Below, piece by piece: positions 8,902 through 20,037 of a stretch of 64,000 nt of DNA. Origin of the DNA: a bacterium (GTDB lineage: Bacteria > Planctomycetota > UBA1135 > UBA2386); contig JAUILN010000005.1 in the NCBI GenBank assembly GCA_030432695.1, positions 248,001 to 312,000 of the forward strand, in the 5' to 3' direction. The position numbers were made by a program, and so were the translations under genes. Numbering within the stretch: the stretch's first letter is position 1; each line of letters starts with the position of its first letter. Under the pieces are notes generated by a model that had not been told where the DNA came from, searched no databases, and was given only the letters and a program-made list of their open reading frames with translations.

Positions 8902-11900
8902 CTACCCCGCACACGGCGCGGCCAGTCCGGGGGTCACCCCCACAACGCCCATGACCACGGCAAGCGTGTGGATCCGGCCATCGTCCTGCAAGGGCACGGC
9001 GGAGGAGTCGACCAGCACCCCGTCGAGCCGTGCTTCGACCACCCCGACGCTGACGTGGTCGGGGTTCTCCACCCCGATCCGGTAGGTGCTTCCGCCGTGC
9101 CGCCAGGAGACCGCGAAGCGCGGCCAGGAGCACGGGATACAGGGCGCCACGGCGAAGTGACCGCCCTGCCGGGTCAGCCCGAGGATCGACTCCAACCCGA
9201 GTCGATACATCCACGCGGACGACCCCGTGTACCAGGTCCAGCCACCCCGACCGGTGTGCTCGGGATGCGTGTAGACGTCGGCCGCCACCACGTAGGGCTC
9301 GACCCGATACCGCTCGACGTCGGCGGGCTTCCGGGTGTGGTTGATCGGATTGAGCATGTGGAACAGCTCGACCGCCTGGTCGCCGTAGCCGAGCTTCGCC
9401 AGCGCCATCACGGTCCACACCGCGGCGTGCGTGTATTGCCCGCCATTCTCCCGGACCCCCGGCAGGTAGCCCTTGATGTAGCCCGGGTCGACCGCCCACA
9501 CGTCGAACGGCGGCGTCAGGAGCTGGATCAACCCCGCATCCCGCCGCACCAACTGCATGCAGACCGACGCCAGCGCACGCTCGGCACGGCGCCGCGGCGC
9601 GACCCCCGACAACACCGCCCAGCTCTGGGAGATCGCATCGATACGGCATTCCCGCGACTGCGCCGAGCCGAGCGGCGTGCCATCGTCGAAGTAGGCGCGA
9701 CGGTACCAGTCGCCGTCCCAGGCCTGCTCCAGCATCGCCTCGAGCCGCAGGCGGTCGCTGCTCCAACGCGCGGCACGCGCCTCGTCGCCGTGAGCCACCA
9801 GCAGTTCGCCGAACTCCCTCAGGATCTGGGCGAGGAACCAGCCGAGCCAGACACTCTCACCCGACCCCTGGGAGCCCACCCGGTTCATCCCGTCGTTCCA
9901 GTCACCGCAACCGATCAGCGGCAGCCCGTGGCGTCCCGTCGCCAGGCTGCGCTCGACCGCGCGCACGCAGTGCTCGAGCAGAGTACCCACCTGCCCGGAG
10001 GTCTCCGACTCGCCGTAGGCCTCCTGCTGATCCGGCTCGAGAGCGGCACCCCGCAGGTACGGAACGGGCGCATCGAGCAGCTCGCGGTCGCCGGTGGAGC
10101 GGACGTAGTGACAGACCGCGAACGGCAGCCACAGCAGGTCGTCGGAGCAACGGCTGCGCAGACCACGGCCGGTGTGGGCATGCCACCAGTGCTGGACGTC
10201 ACCCTCCTCGAACTGCCGCGCGGCGCAACGCAGCAGATGGTCGCGGTAGATGTCGGGCCGGCTGATACCGAGCGCCATCACGTCCTGCAACTGATCCCGG
10301 AACCCGAACGCGCCGCCCGGCTGGAAGAACCCGGTGCGCGCCCAGAACCGCGAGCTCATGGTCTGGTAGAGCAGGAAGCGGTTCATCATCAGGTCGAAGG
10401 AGTCGTCTGGCGTCTCGACCTGCACCGCGCCGAGCGACTCCTCCCAGCGTGCCTCGACCTGTGCCAGCGCGCGCCGGCTCGCGGCGACGTCGCCGAACCG
10501 CTCGACCAGGTTCCTGGCGTGCGCCCGGTCGTTGCCCTGCCCGAGCAGGAGCACCAGCTCGCGGGTCTCACCCGGCTGCAGATCGACGAGCACGTGGAGC
10601 GCCGCGCAGGGCTCCAGGCCGGCACCGAATCGGTGCGCGAGCGAGCGGCGCCGCAGCGCTGCGGGTCGCCGCAGCGAGCCGTTGCGCCCCAGGAACTCGC
10701 GACGATCACCGGTGGCCGAATCCGGCGGCACGCTGGAATGCGCGAAGGCCACGCGCCCGGGGAAGTCCGAGTTGTAGGCGTTCCGGGCCAGGATCCCGCC
10801 GTACGGTCCGTCCTGCTCGGTCACCACGAACCGCTGCTCGCCGACCCGCGGTGGACACAACGCCCACTCGCTGTAATCGAACACCCCCACCCGACGCGCC
10901 GTGCGCCCGGTGTTGTGCAGGGACAGCAGCTTGAACTTCACCGGCTCGTCGGCGTGCACGAACACCGTCAATTCGCAGGTGATGCCGTGGTGATGATGGT
11001 CGTAGCGGGTGAAGCCTGCGGCGTGCCGGGTCACCCACCGCCCGTCCTCGCGTCGCCGCGGCAGGGGCCCCGGCGCCGCGCCCCAGACCTGTGCGCTCGA
11101 CTCGTCGCGCAGGTAGATCGCCTCACCACTCCACTCGCCGACCGGATCGTTGCCGAACGGAGTGAGCCGGTTCTCGCGGCTGTTCCCCGACCACGTGAAG
11201 GCCGCGCCGGTGGCTCCGACCACGCTGCCGAAGTTCGGGTTGGCCAGCACGTTGACCCAGGGCAGGGGCGTGTCGGCCTCGCCTTCGAGCACCACGACGT
11301 ATTCCTTGCCGTCGGCGGAGAAGCCGCCCAGCCCGTTGCCATGGATCAGCGCCGGCACCGCCACTTCGCATGCTGCCCCGGCGGCATCTCCCGAGATCCG
11401 GCTCGCGCCTTCCGGCATCTGCCGGGGCCATACCGGATCCAGGTCGTGGATGCTGAGCTGGGCCGCGAGGTCGCCCCGCTCCCCGTTCAGCACCGCCCGC
11501 GCGGCGGCCAGCAGCAGCACGTGCGACGCATCGGGCATGCCGTCCTTGCGGAGCAGGAACACCCCTCCCCGTCGCCGCAACCAGGGCGCCCACGGCCCGT
11601 GCTCGAGCAGGGTCTCGAGCTGCTCCTGCATCTCGTCCAGGTAGCTGCGCGGCAGGTCGTTCAGGATCACCACGTCGGCCGCCAGGCCGATGAGCCGCCA
11701 ATAGTCCTGGGCCCGCAGCGCCTGCAGCACCAGCTCCAGGTTGCTCGCCCGCACCACCCGCACCACCAGGATCGGCAGATCCCCGGAGATCCCGTGCGGC
11801 CACAGCCCGGACTGCCCCAGGGTATTCGCGGCCAGGAACGCCGGATCGGCGCGCAAGACCGGGTCTGACCAGAGCACCCTCGAGGCGAGGCGCGAGAAGG

Positions 11901-14900
11901 TCTGTGCCTCCTCCCCGGAGATGCCGAGGTGCGTCAGCCGCATCTGCGACTGGGTGGCTGCCAGCGCGAATGCTCGGGACGCCGAGTTCGGGGCGTCGTA
12001 CTTCTCCGCCAGGGCCACCGCAGCACTCCTGCTGGTGGCGATTCCGGTGGCGAACGCGAGGCGGACCCGCTCGCCCGGTTCGATCCGGACCCGCTGCCGC
12101 AGACTGAAGACCGGATCGAGGACCGCACCGGTGGTTCCGGACAGTGCACGGCCATCCAGCACGATCGGTGCCTCGGCGGTACGCCCCCGGCCGATGAACC
12201 GCATCCTGTCGGTTTCCCACTCGATCGCGCCGTGCACGCCACTCTCGGCGCTCAGCGCGTGGACCGCCCATAGCGTCGGATCCCCCGGTGAGCGCGGCCG
12301 CCGCCCGCACAACAGCGCCGTGCAATCGGCCAGGTACTCGGTCTGCAGGAACAACTTCTGGAACACCGGGTGCGACAGGTCCTCGGCCGGAGGCGCGAGC
12401 ACGATCTCCACCAGCGTGGTGACCTCGATCTCGCGCGGCGTCTGCGAGTGGTTGATCAGGGTGACGCGCCGGACCTCCACGTCATCCTCGGGCGATACGG
12501 TGATCTCCAGGCGGGTCTCGATCGAGACGTCGTGGCGCACGAACTGCGCCTCATCGCCGTGGAACGTCACCTCGTATCGATCGGCCTCCCGACACAGCGG
12601 CTGGTAGGTCGCCGACCATGCGTGGCCATTGCGCACGTCCCGTAGATAGACGAAGTGGCTGCCCGGATCGCTGGCCGAATCGGCACGGTGTCGGGTGACC
12701 GACTGGTCACACCACGTGCTGCTGCCGCCACCGGCATTGGTGACGACCACCGTGTAGCGCCCATTGGAAAGGAAATGCGCGCTCGGGTGGATCGTGTGCG
12801 GCGATCGGAAGCGCCGCGGCGCGAATCCGGGCGGCATCGGCTCCGTTCGGGTCGGCTCCTCCGGCCGCAGACGGGTCACCGGCTCGAAGCGCGGCACCCG
12901 CTCCTGGAGCAATGGCTCGGTGGCCCGGATGCGCGGGTCGCGGTGGAAACGACGCACCATGACCGCATCGAGGCACGCATTGGTGAGCGCCACCATGCTC
13001 ATGCCCTGGTGGTGGGCGAACCATGCCGTCACCGGCCGCATCCGCGCGGCGCCCTGGGTTGGCTCCCCATCGAGTGTGGCGGTCGCCCGCGGCGTGTAGT
13101 CCAGCGCTTCCACCAGACCGAAGCGGCCGGTGGCGCCCGCGGCATCGAGCTTCCGGAAATTGGCTGCGGCCGCGGTGGGATCGATCAGCGCAGCCAGCGC
13201 CGTGGCGTAGGGGGCGACCACCAGGTCCTCGGTCAGCCCGCGCTTCATGCCCAGACCAGGCACGCCGAAGGCTTTGTACTGGTAGTCGCCGTGCGGACCG
13301 GCAACGTCGTAGCCGGACTCGGAGATGCCCCAAGGCACCCGCATCCTCGTGCCGTAGCGGATCTGCGCGCGCACCGCAGACCGGCAGGCGCTTTCCAGCA
13401 GCGATTCCGAGTGGCTGCGCAGGAACAGCAACGGCATCAGGTACTCGAACATCGAGCCGCTCCACGACACCAAGGTGGTGGTCCGCTCGACGCTGACGAG
13501 GGCGCGGGACAGTCGGAACCAGTGCTCCTGCGGGATCTGGCCCCGCGCGATCGCCAGGAAACTGGCGAGCCGCGCCTCGGAGGCGAGCAGGTCGTAGTGC
13601 GACTCGTCCAGCCGGTCGGGACCGCCCGGATCCGCGAGCCGGTAGCCGGTACCGAACATCCCGCGCTTGTCGTCGAACAGGAACTGCCACTGCATCGCGT
13701 CGGCGATCCGCCGGCACTCCTCGGCCAGCTCGCGCAGCTGCGGCAGGCACTCCGCCGGCGCCGACGACGCCGCCCAGACCCGATCCACCGCAGCATCCAG
13801 CAGCGACGCCCATTGCTGCAGATCCTCCATCGCCACGTCGTCCGGCATGGTCCTGACGAGGTCGTCCACGACCCGGCGCAGGACCGGAGGTCGCGGGGCG
13901 GGTGGATCACACTCGCCATCCGCGCGGTCCCGCTCCGCGCCCACCGCGAGCTGCAGCGCCGCCAAGGCTGCCTTGCAGGCCGCGGAAGCGACCTCCTGCC
14001 GCTCGCCGGTCTCTGCGGTCCGCGGCAGCCGCTCCAGCAGCTCGACCAGTACCGCCGCCGTGTCCAGAGCCCCGCCCGCGAGACGGCGACGATCCGACTG
14101 CGCGGACCACGCGTCCTCTGCGGACAACTCCTGCAGGCCGGCCGCCAAGGTCATCAGCGAGCTGGCCAGATTGCCGCTGTCGACCGTGGAGACGTAGCGC
14201 GGCGCGAGCGGAGTTCCGGACTGCGTGTCGTACCAGTTGAGCAGGTGGCCCCGGTACAGCTCGAGCTGGCCGATGCTCCGCAGGGTCGCCGTGATCCGCG
14301 CCACGAGCTGCTCGACAGAGAGGTGGCCGAGGTCGTAGGCGCAGAGCGCCGACAGCAGGTACATGCCGATGTTGGTCGGCGAGGTCCGGTGCGCGATGCG
14401 CGGCTCGATCGGGTCCTGGACGTTGTCGGGCGGCAGCCAGCGATCCTCCACGGTCACGTACCGCTCGAAGTAGTGCCACGTGTGGCGCGCGATCCGGCGC
14501 AGCTCCGCCGTATCCTCGGCGCCCAGCGCCCGCCGCGCCCGCACCGCGGACCGACTCAGCCACCACGCGATCCATGGTGATGCGCACCACGCGACCAACA
14601 ACGGCAGCGTGACGACGATCACCGCCGGTCGGGCCCACAGCACCGCCGCGAAGATCAGCAGGGCCGCGGCCGGGCCCGCCCACATCTCCGCCAGGAACGC
14701 GACCGGACCCTGCCGGTCGGCGCGGCCGCTGGCGCGCGCCGCGGCGGCGGCGTCAGTCTCCCATTCGAGCAGGTGACGCCGGGTGATCGTCATCCGCACC
14801 AAGGTCACGGCGATGGCGTGCACCATCTGCACCGCCACACAGGCGAGCAGCGTGGTCTGCAGGAGGACCCTCGCACCGGCGGTTTGGACCTCCGCCCCGA

Positions 14901-17589
14901 TGTCGTTCAGGAACACTCGGAGCGGCTGCTCGGGTCGTGGGCCACCGAGCAGTTTGACCAGTGGCGGAACCAGCGGGAACGCCGGTACCGCCAGCGCCAT
15001 GAGGGTCCAGACCAGCGCGCTGCCAGGCAGGCAGGTCCAGCCGAGCAGCAGTGCGGCCAGGAGCGTCGGCGCCAACAGGCTGCGGCGCAGGTTGTCGACG
15101 ATCTTCCACCGACCGATCCACGGCAGCCGGTTGCGCTCCAGACCCCGCGGCGTGAATACCCACGGCAACGCCGTCCCCAGGATCTGCCAGTCACCGCGGA
15201 CCCAGCGATGCAGCCGTCTGGAGTGGGCGACGACGCTGCTGGGGAAGTCGTCGACGAGTTCGACGTCGGAGACCAGCGCACAGCGGGCGTACAGCCCCTC
15301 GAACAGGTCGTGCGACAGCACCGCGTTCTCGCCGACCCGGCCCGCGAGCGCCGCCTGGAAGGCATCGACGTCGTAGAGGCCCTTGCCGACGAAGCTGCCT
15401 TCGCCGAACAGGTCCTGGTAGGTATCGGAGACCGCCGTGCTGTACGGATCGACTCCGGTGTGTCCTGCGTAGGTGCGGGCGAACAGCGAGCTGGTGGCAC
15501 TCGCCATGGTGACACCGACGCGCGGCTGCAGGATGCCGTAGCCGGCGACCACCCGACCCGCCGCCGGATCGAACTGCGGGCGCTGCAGCGGGTGCTCCAG
15601 GATCCCGATGAGCTGCTGAGCGGTGTCGCGCGGCAGGCGCGTGTCGCTGTCCAGCGTGAGGCAGTAGCGAACGCCGCGCAGGACCGACGGATCGCCGCTC
15701 TGCACCTCGAAACCGGTGTCGACCGCGCCGCGCAGCAGGCGATTGAACTCCTCGATCTTGCCGCGCTTCCGCTCCCAACCCATCCACACGCCCTCGCTCG
15801 CGTTCCACTGGCGCGCGCGGTGGAACAGGAAGAAGCGATCGGCCGTGCCGGCCGCATACCGGGCATTGAGTGCGGCGATCTCGGCGAGGGCGGTCGCCAG
15901 GACCGTGTCCTCGCCGGGCAGAGTGGGTGTCGCCGCGTCCGGGAAGTCGGTGAGCAGCGCGAAGTCGATGTGCGGATCGGCATTGCCCAGCGCGTGCACC
16001 TCCAGCTGCGCCACCAGTCGCCGAGCGCTCTCCTCCGAGGTCAACAGCGTCGGCACGATCACCACCGTGCGCGCGGCCAACGGCACGCCGTCGCTCAGGT
16101 CGAGCCGCGGCAGCTTCTTCGGACGGATCACCAGGTGAACGAGCCGATGCAGCAGCAACGTGGCCAGTTCGCTCGCCGGAATCAGCGCCAGTCCGACGAC
16201 CAACACCTGGAGCCACAACGGCTGTTGCCAGCTACCGCTGAGGGCGAGCGCCGCGACCGCGCCGGCCGCGGTGAGCAGGGCGAGGGATCCCAGGTAGAGC
16301 GGCGTGGCGTGCCGGAGCACCTGGCGCCGCAGCCACTGCCCGACCGGTGGCGAATGGGCGACGTCGCGCTCGAGATCGACGCGACCCGCGCCGATCAGGT
16401 GGTAGCCCACGTGGGCCGCCCGCGCGGCCACTCCGCCGGCTTCGGCAGCCTGCCGGGCGCTCTCGATCGCCCGCAGCGCGACCCTCACCTGAGCCTCACC
16501 GCTGTGATCGGCGAGCTCCTCGATGGCATGCCGGTAGCTGTCGCGGCTCGCGAAGGTCATCCGCGTGTAGGTACCCGGCGGATCGCGGGACAGGACCGCC
16601 TCGATGAGACTCACCTCCTCGACGAGGTCGTTCCAGTCGGTCGAGGCACACAGCCGCAGGCTGTTGATCGAGTTGCCCATCGACAACTGGCGCATGGCGA
16701 GCCGCTGATGGCCGGCGCGCACCGCGTCCTCGACGGTGGTCCCCGCCGCGATCAGATGCTCCTCGAGATGCCGACGCAGCTCGGCGGCGCTGGAGCCGTA
16801 CTCGCGCATCCGCTGCAGCAACTGGTCCACGAACGCCACGTGGAAGGTCTCGGGAAGCGCCGGCGGCGGACCCTCGGCCTGCTCGAACGCCGTGAAGTAG
16901 GCGTCGGCGGCCCGCCGTCCGGCGCGGGCTTCGAGCACTTCCTCGGCAAGTCGGCGGAGGTGCTCGATGAGCGCCAGCTTGAGCATGCTCGGCCACGCCC
17001 AGAGTTCGCCGATGGTCAGCGGCGCGACGGTCTGGTAGGCGTGCAGGAAGCGCGTGAGACGATGCTCCTCGAGCTTCGCGTCGCTGTAGCGCAGCAGGTC
17101 CACCGCGATCGCCTGGATCCGGGCGGTGCCGGACAAGGCACGCGTCGCGAGCTTGGGCAGCTCGCGGTAGAAGCGCCGGGGCAGGTTCTTGTGGACCTCG
17201 CGGATCTCGCCTTCGATCAGGTGGAAGTTGTCGAGCAGCCAATCCGTGGCCGGCGTGATGGCCTCCCCCCGGTGCGCGTCTCCCGACAGCAGCCGGTAGG
17301 CCTTCCGCAACACCCTCCGATCGCTCGCCAGCCCCTTGAGCGGCCGCTGCGCGCCGCGCCGTGGGTTGCGAGAGAGTGTGAACTCGCCAGCACGCGCCCG
17401 TGCGCGCTCCTCGAGGTGCGGGAGACCGAGAAGCTCCCCATCCAGCGGACTCGGATCGAGCCCGATCGGACGCACGGGGACCTTCCCGGTCAGGGGCTGG
17501 ATCGCATCCAGCGAGCGGCCTGTAGTCGTCAAAGAGGATCCTTCGCGAGCAGCGCCGCGGAGCGCGACCTGTTCGCCGGAATCCCTCAT
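8902..17589 (-). CDS. ndvB: Cyclic beta-1,2-glucan synthase (NdvB/ChvB type)
   Basis: Giant protein of about 2,895 residues, the usual size for the family (about 2,800-2,900). An N-terminal soluble region is followed by membrane helices at ~430-495. The family-84 glycosyltransferase domain carries [12 protein letters not shown] (~645). More membrane clusters lie at ~830-930 and ~965-1015. A glycoamylase-like region is at ~1420-1480 ([24 protein letters not shown]-like). Glycan-binding beta domains follow, then a C-terminal GH94 phosphorylase domain with GDWNDGMN (~2563). The enzyme initiates on itself, elongates beta-1,2-glucan from UDP-glucose at the inner membrane, trims chain length and cyclises it for the periplasm. 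The start is uncertain: ATG 17589 is chosen, and an in-frame ATG at 17667 is possible. The gene is flanked by direct copies of the MFS 5' region. Confidence 0.93.
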   Translation of the reverse strand: MRDSGEQVALRGAAREGSSLTTTGRSLDAIQPLTGKVPVRPIGLDPSPLDGELLGLPHLEERARARAGEFTLSRNPRRGAQRPLKGLASDRRVLRKAYRLLSGDAHRGEAITPATDWLLDNFHLIEGEIREVHKNLPRRFYRELPKLATRALSGTARIQAIAVDLLRYSDAKLEEHRLTRFLHAYQTVAPLTIGELWAWPSMLKLALIEHLRRLAEEVLEARAGRRAADAYFTAFEQAEGPPPALPETFHVAFVDQLLQRMREYGSSAAELRRHLEEHLIAAGTTVEDAVRAGHQRLAMRQLSMGNSINSLRLCASTDWNDLVEEVSLIEAVLSRDPPGTYTRMTFASRDSYRHAIEELADHSGEAQVRVALRAIESARQAAEAGGVAARAAHVGYHLIGAGRVDLERDVAHSPPVGQWLRRQVLRHATPLYLGSLALLTAAGAVAALALSGSWQQPLWLQVLVVGLALIPASELATLLLHRLVHLVIRPKKLPRLDLSDGVPLAARTVVIVPTLLTSEESARRLVAQLEVHALGNADPHIDFALLTDFPDAATPTLPGEDTVLATALAEIAALNARYAAGTADRFFLFHRARQWNASEGVWMGWERKRGKIEEFNRLLRGAVDTGFEVQSGDPSVLRGVRYCLTLDSDTRLPRDTAQQLIGILEHPLQRPQFDPAAGRVVAGYGILQPRVGVTMASATSSLFARTYAGHTGVDPYSTAVSDTYQDLFGEGSFVGKGLYDVDAFQAALAGRVGENAVLSHDLFEGLYARCALVSDVELVDDFPSSVVAHSRRLHRWVRGDWQILGTALPWVFTPRGLERNRLPWIGRWKIVDNLRRSLLAPTLLAALLLGWTCLPGSALVWTLMALAVPAFPLVPPLVKLLGGPRPEQPLRVFLNDIGAEVQTAGARVLLQTTLLACVAVQMVHAIAVTLVRMTITRRHLLEWETDAAAAARASGRADRQGPVAFLAEMWAGPAAALLIFAAVLWARPAVIVVTLPLLVAWCASPWIAWWLSRSAVRARRALGAEDTAELRRIARHTWHYFERYVTVEDRWLPPDNVQDPIEPRIAHRTSPTNIGMYLLSALCAYDLGHLSVEQLVARITATLRSIGQLELYRGHLLNWYDTQSGTPLAPRYVSTVDSGNLASSLMTLAAGLQELSAEDAWSAQSDRRRLAGGALDTAAVLVELLERLPRTAETGERQEVASAACKAALAALQLAVGAERDRADGECDPPAPRPPVLRRVVDDLVRTMPDDVAMEDLQQWASLLDAAVDRVWAASSAPAECLPQLRELAEECRRIADAMQWQFLFDDKRGMFGTGYRLADPGGPDRLDESHYDLLASEARLASFLAIARGQIPQEHWFRLSRALVSVERTTTLVSWSGSMFEYLMPLLFLRSHSESLLESACRSAVRAQIRYGTRMRVPWGISESGYDVAGPHGDYQYKAFGVPGLGMKRGLTEDLVVAPYATALAALIDPTAAAANFRKLDAAGATGRFGLVEALDYTPRATATLDGEPTQGAARMRPVTAWFAHHQGMSMVALTNACLDAVMVRRFHRDPRIRATEPLLQERVPRFEPVTRLRPEEPTRTEPMPPGFAPRRFRSPHTIHPSAHFLSNGRYTVVVTNAGGGSSTWCDQSVTRHRADSASDPGSHFVYLRDVRNGHAWSATYQPLCREADRYEVTFHGDEAQFVRHDVSIETRLEITVSPEDDVEVRRVTLINHSQTPREIEVTTLVEIVLAPPAEDLSHPVFQKLFLQTEYLADCTALLCGRRPRSPGDPTLWAVHALSAESGVHGAIEWETDRMRFIGRGRTAEAPIVLDGRALSGTTGAVLDPVFSLRQRVRIEPGERVRLAFATGIATSRSAAVALAEKYDAPNSASRAFALAATQSQMRLTHLGISGEEAQTFSRLASRVLWSDPVLRADPAFLAANTLGQSGLWPHGISGDLPILVVRVVRASNLELVLQALRAQDYWRLIGLAADVVILNDLPRSYLDEMQEQLETLLEHGPWAPWLRRRGGVFLLRKDGMPDASHVLLLAAARAVLNGERGDLAAQLSIHDLDPVWPRQMPEGASRISGDAAGAACEVAVPALIHGNGLGGFSADGKEYVVVLEGEADTPLPWVNVLANPNFGSVVGATGAAFTWSGNSRENRLTPFGNDPVGEWSGEAIYLRDESSAQVWGAAPGPLPRRREDGRWVTRHAAGFTRYDHHHHGITCELTVFVHADEPVKFKLLSLHNTGRTARRVGVFDYSEWALCPPRVGEQRFVVTEQDGPYGGILARNAYNSDFPGRVAFAHSSVPPDSATGDRREFLGRNGSLRRPAALRRRSLAHRFGAGLEPCAALHVLVDLQPGETRELVLLLGQGNDRAHARNLVERFGDVAASRRALAQVEARWEESLGAVQVETPDDSFDLMMNRFLLYQTMSSRFWARTGFFQPGGAFGFRDQLQDVMALGISRPDIYRDHLLRCAARQFEEGDVQHWWHAHTGRGLRSRCSDDLLWLPFAVCHYVRSTGDRELLDAPVPYLRGAALEPDQQEAYGESETSGQVGTLLEHCVRAVERSLATGRHGLPLIGCGDWNDGMNRVGSQGSGESVWLGWFLAQILREFGELLVAHGDEARAARWSSDRLRLEAMLEQAWDGDWYRRAYFDDGTPLGSAQSRECRIDAISQSWAVLSGVAPRRRAERALASVCMQLVRRDAGLIQLLTPPFDVWAVDPGYIKGYLPGVRENGGQYTHAAVWTVMALAKLGYGDQAVELFHMLNPINHTRKPADVERYRVEPYVVAADVYTHPEHTGRGGWTWYTGSSAWMYRLGLESILGLTRQGGHFAVAPCIPCSWPRFAVSWRHGGSTYRIGVENPDHVSVGVVEARLDGVLVDSSAVPLQDDGRIHTLAVVMGVVGVTPGLAAPCAG

Positions 17590-17694
17590 GCTAGCCGTCT
17601 TCGAGACGAGCCTGGCGCGCAATCCCACGCGGATGGTCATCCAGGTGACCACCTCGCCCTGCGGCACACGAAGCGGTCGGCGTCAGCGGGCCAT

Positions 17695-17731
17695 TCCACC
17701 CCGTGCCAGGCACGCGTTGTGTACGTTCCAG
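17695..17731. repeat. Dispersed GTGCCAGGCAC repeat, copy 3
   Basis: Third copy of the palindromic repeat (CCCCGTGCCAGGCACGCGTTGTGTACGTT in two runs), lying just before the truncated MFS copy. Its position relative to the MFS coding sequence is the same as at 7080, so it was duplicated with that gene end. Confidence 0.55.
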
Positions 17732-17747
17732 GTGCTCGCACCGCATC

Positions 17748-17930
17748 CAGCCCCCCCCCAGACGCCTCCTCCTCTTTGCCTTCCTCTACCTCTCCGAGGG
17801 CGCGCCCATCGGCCTGATCTGGTGGTAGCTGCCCACCGAACTGCGCCAGCGCGGCATCGACGTCGAGACCATCGCGGCACTCACCGCCAGCCTCGCGCTG
17901 CCCTGGGCGCTGAAGTTCCTGTGGGCACCC
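17748..17930 (+). pseudogene. Truncated 5' copy of the AmpG-like MFS gene
   Basis: About 183 bp closely matching bases ~7133-7316 of the intact permease gene: RLLFAFLYLSEGAPIGLIWW, then LPTELRQRGIDVETIAALTA and LALPWALKFLWAP. The start codon is lost in a run of nine C residues at 17751-17759. The Tyr codon after IGLIWW is a TAG stop. The copy ends abruptly after codon ~60, where the inverted-repeat element begins. It cannot make a functional protein. It is in direct orientation relative to the intact gene, on the other side of ndvB. Confidence 0.85.
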
Positions 17931-18140
17931 TTGACCCCAACGTTGCATAACGATGTCGAGTCGGAAACCGTGAGAGGGCGTCTGGAGGGGCCGCGCGCAG
18001 CGACTTCAGACTGTAGGCGTATTGCACCTTCGGTGAGGTCTGGAGGCGCGAGCACGGTCCCTCCAGATGTCCTATCGCGGCAGCCGGAGCGAAGCGGAGG
18101 CGGTTCTGGCCGGCAGCGTCTTGCAACGTTGGGGTTGACC
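17931..18140. mobile_element. 210-bp inverted-repeat element (MITE-like or structured RNA element)
   Basis: Bounded by a perfect 14-bp inverted repeat, ACCCCAACGTTGCA at 17934-17947 and its complement at 18122-18135. TTGACC is repeated directly at both outer edges (17931-17936, 18135-18140). A second, nested inverted repeat, TCTGGAGGG near 17970 and CCCTCCAGA near 18060, makes a long stem possible. No convincing protein is encoded. The left edge coincides exactly with the truncation of the MFS copy and the right edge with the start of another gene fragment. Confidence 0.55.
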
Positions 18141-18693
18141 CTCCCCCCCAGCACCCCGCTCCTCGCGGTGCAGATCCCACCCCACCCCGCGCTCGCCGGC
18201 ACGCTCGTCGCCGGCCGATCGCCCTTCGCGCAGCCCGGAACCACCGGACTGTTCGTGCTGCCGCTGCCGACCACCGCCAACCGGGGCGCGTTCACGCCGC
18301 TGCCGATCACCGGCCTGCCAGCAGACCTGACCGTCACCCCGAACCTCGGCACCCTCTCCGGGAGAGGCGTCTACGCGGTCGCCCACCGCGCTGCCGATGG
18401 GACCGTGTTCGCAGGGAGCTTCACCGACGGCTCGGTCAGCGCGGTGCGGACGGTGCAGATCCACGTGATGACGCTCAACGGACTGGCGGTCTCGAGCAGC
18501 TTCGCACTTCAGGTCTGGCGCGTGGACCCAGGCTACCTGTCCGGAGTCGGCTCGCTGTCGCTCCTGTCCGACGGCCGTAAGCGGCCGACGCCCCCGACCC
18601 CAACCTCCTCGGCCTGACGATGTCGTGCAGGGGGTGCACCTCGATGCGAGCGGACTAGCCAGCTCGGACACGGTGCGCATCACGATCGTCCAG
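18141..18693 (+). pseudogene. Frameshifted C-terminal fragment of a secreted protein
   Basis: The reading frame from 18141 gives LPPSTPLLAVQIPPHPALAG and later VSAVRTVQIHVMTLNGLAVS, a beta-rich sequence with no start codon of its own. Near 18600 the frame is lost. A shifted frame then ends PDDVVQGVHLDASGLASSDT, VRITIVQ and stop at 18691-18693, which reads like the real C-terminus. The TAG overlaps a partial copy of the MITE left end. The 5' part of the gene is absent. It is interpreted as a decayed relative of the secreted proteins further along the window. Confidence 0.5.
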
Positions 18694-18712
18694 TAGGAGG
18701 CTGGCGTTCGGT

Positions 18713-18928
18713 AGGAGGCTGGGTCACGGGACCCGTTCTGATCCACTGGGTGCCAACACTCCTCGAACGCGAATGCCCGGCCCGTGACGAAGCCGGGGAA
18801 CGCAGCCGAATCGGTGGATTCGGCGAGGCTTCGCGGCGATGACATCGGTGCGAAGGGGCCTGTGTACGAGAGGTCCTGGGTGCGAGGGCGCCTTCTGGGC
18901 CAAATGGGCTCCCGTGACCCCGTATCCT
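18713..18928. mobile_element. MITE-like element with 19-bp terminal inverted repeats, copy 2
   Basis: The left end AGGAGGCTGGGTCACGGGA is identical to copy 1, and the right end at 18910-18928 matches its complement at 16 of 19 positions. The internal hairpin GCCGAATC-ggtg-GATTCGGC (18805-18824) lies in a 27-nt block identical to copy 1. The central part differs, making this copy 216 bp. A 10-bp duplicate of the left end lies at 18695-18704. Confidence 0.65.
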
Positions 18929-18963
18929 TGGCAAGCCACCCCGACGAGACGAACCGCCTCGAT

Positions 18964-18984
18964 GGTTGACCGGCTTGCTCAACC
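18964..18984 (-). terminator. Possible stem-loop downstream of the MipA gene
   Basis: GGTTGA and TCAACC form a 6-bp stem with a 9-nt loop, 15 nt past the mipA stop codon. There is no T tract, so intrinsic termination is uncertain. Confidence 0.3.
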
Positions 18985-18999
18985 AAGGATCCACACCCC

Positions 19000-20037
19000 T
19001 CAGAAATTGAAGACCAACGCCAGCTCCACCTCCAGAGCAAAGTCTTCGCGCGCTATTGGACTATCTTGCACATTGTTGCCGAAATACTGGAATTCGAACC
19101 CTGACACGACCTGCATATAGTCGGTGACAAAGCGACGATCGACGAGACGCACGCCGGCGGAGCGGTATCCCCCACCCAAATCGGTCTGCGCAAGCCCCGA
19201 CATGGCCGACTCCGACATGCTGATTCCGAAGTCCCGATTCAGATTGTTGCTGTCGGCGAATGTAGCGAACAGAAAGGCCTCTGTTCCGCCGTAGTCCTGG
19301 CGGTCCCCGAAACGGTGCCCGACAAATACGAAACCCAGAGCGCCGAAGTCTTCATCACCCACAGAGACCCGCGTGCCGACGTAATTCCGCCACTCCGGAT
19401 CGAAGGCATACCGGACCTCAGCTGTTCCCGTGAACTCGTCGTCCAACTCCTCGAGACCGTTCAGCCTACCGTCGTCGGAATCACTTTCCTCCCGCTCACC
19501 GTCAAAGCCCAGATCGACCTGGAAATACCACTGATCTGCTGGCCGGGTTGTCCACGAAAGCTCCAGACCTTCCCAAGAGAAGAGGTGATTGCCCGTTCTC
19601 CATTGGACGGCCAGGACCGGATCTACTTCGAACCCGTACTCATCCGAACCCGCGTAGGCATTCTCGAACTCGATCCCCGCACCGAGAGCAAATCCCCAGC
19701 CACCACCTCGCGTGAAGTCCGGAGTGAATGGCAGAGGGAAGAGCGGAGCCTCATCCTCCGCTTGATCCGTCATGAGATCCGCAGCTCGAGCTGCCAAGCG
19801 ATCGGCGGCGATCACCGCCATCGGTAAGCGTGCCCCCTCGCCCCTTGCCGATTCCCGGGTGGGTGGCAGCAGGAATCGCGACGTCTCGCCCTCTATCCGA
19901 GCTGACGACGGGGTATCGCCCACGATCGCTGCCGCAGCAACGGGATGACCCTCGAGCCGCGCCGAGTCCGGTGCGGGTGCTGCAACACAGGCGTGAGCAG
20001 CTGCGAACAAGACGAGCAGTGAAACCTGGCGTAACAT
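19000..20037 (-). CDS. mipA: MipA/OmpV family outer-membrane protein
   Basis: Protein of 345 residues starting at ATG 20037, with a signal peptide (LRQVSLLVLFAAAHACVA). A linker of about 90 residues precedes the barrel. The barrel shows alternating beta strands such as GWGFALGAGIEFENAYAGSD, EVDPVLAVQW, WYFQVDLGFDGE and GTRVSVG. The last residues, LEVELALVFNF, end in Phe as expected for BAM substrates. Family members are outer-membrane beta-barrels, often made under the control of a neighbouring two-component system; here the regulators are divergent. Unlike the other secreted proteins in the window, no Gln follows the predicted cleavage site. Base composition is clearly lower in G+C (32 of 60 bases at 19021-19080), supporting acquisition by transfer. 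Confidence 0.82.
   Translation of the reverse strand: MLRQVSLLVLFAAAHACVAAPAPDSARLEGHPVAAAAIVGDTPSSARIEGETSRFLLPPTRESARGEGARLPMAVIAADRLAARAADLMTDQAEDEAPLFPLPFTPDFTRGGGWGFALGAGIEFENAYAGSDEYGFEVDPVLAVQWRTGNHLFSWEGLELSWTTRPADQWYFQVDLGFDGEREESDSDDGRLNGLEELDDEFTGTAEVRYAFDPEWRNYVGTRVSVGDEDFGALGFVFVGHRFGDRQDYGGTEAFLFATFADSNNLNRDFGISMSESAMSGLAQTDLGGGYRSAGVRLVDRRFVTDYMQVVSGFEFQYFGNNVQDSPIAREDFALEVELALVFNF

Noticed and set aside
8806-11868. Long plus-strand open frame of over 1,000 codons
   Set aside because: Antisense shadow of the glucan synthase gene, whose motifs are unmistakable on the other strand.
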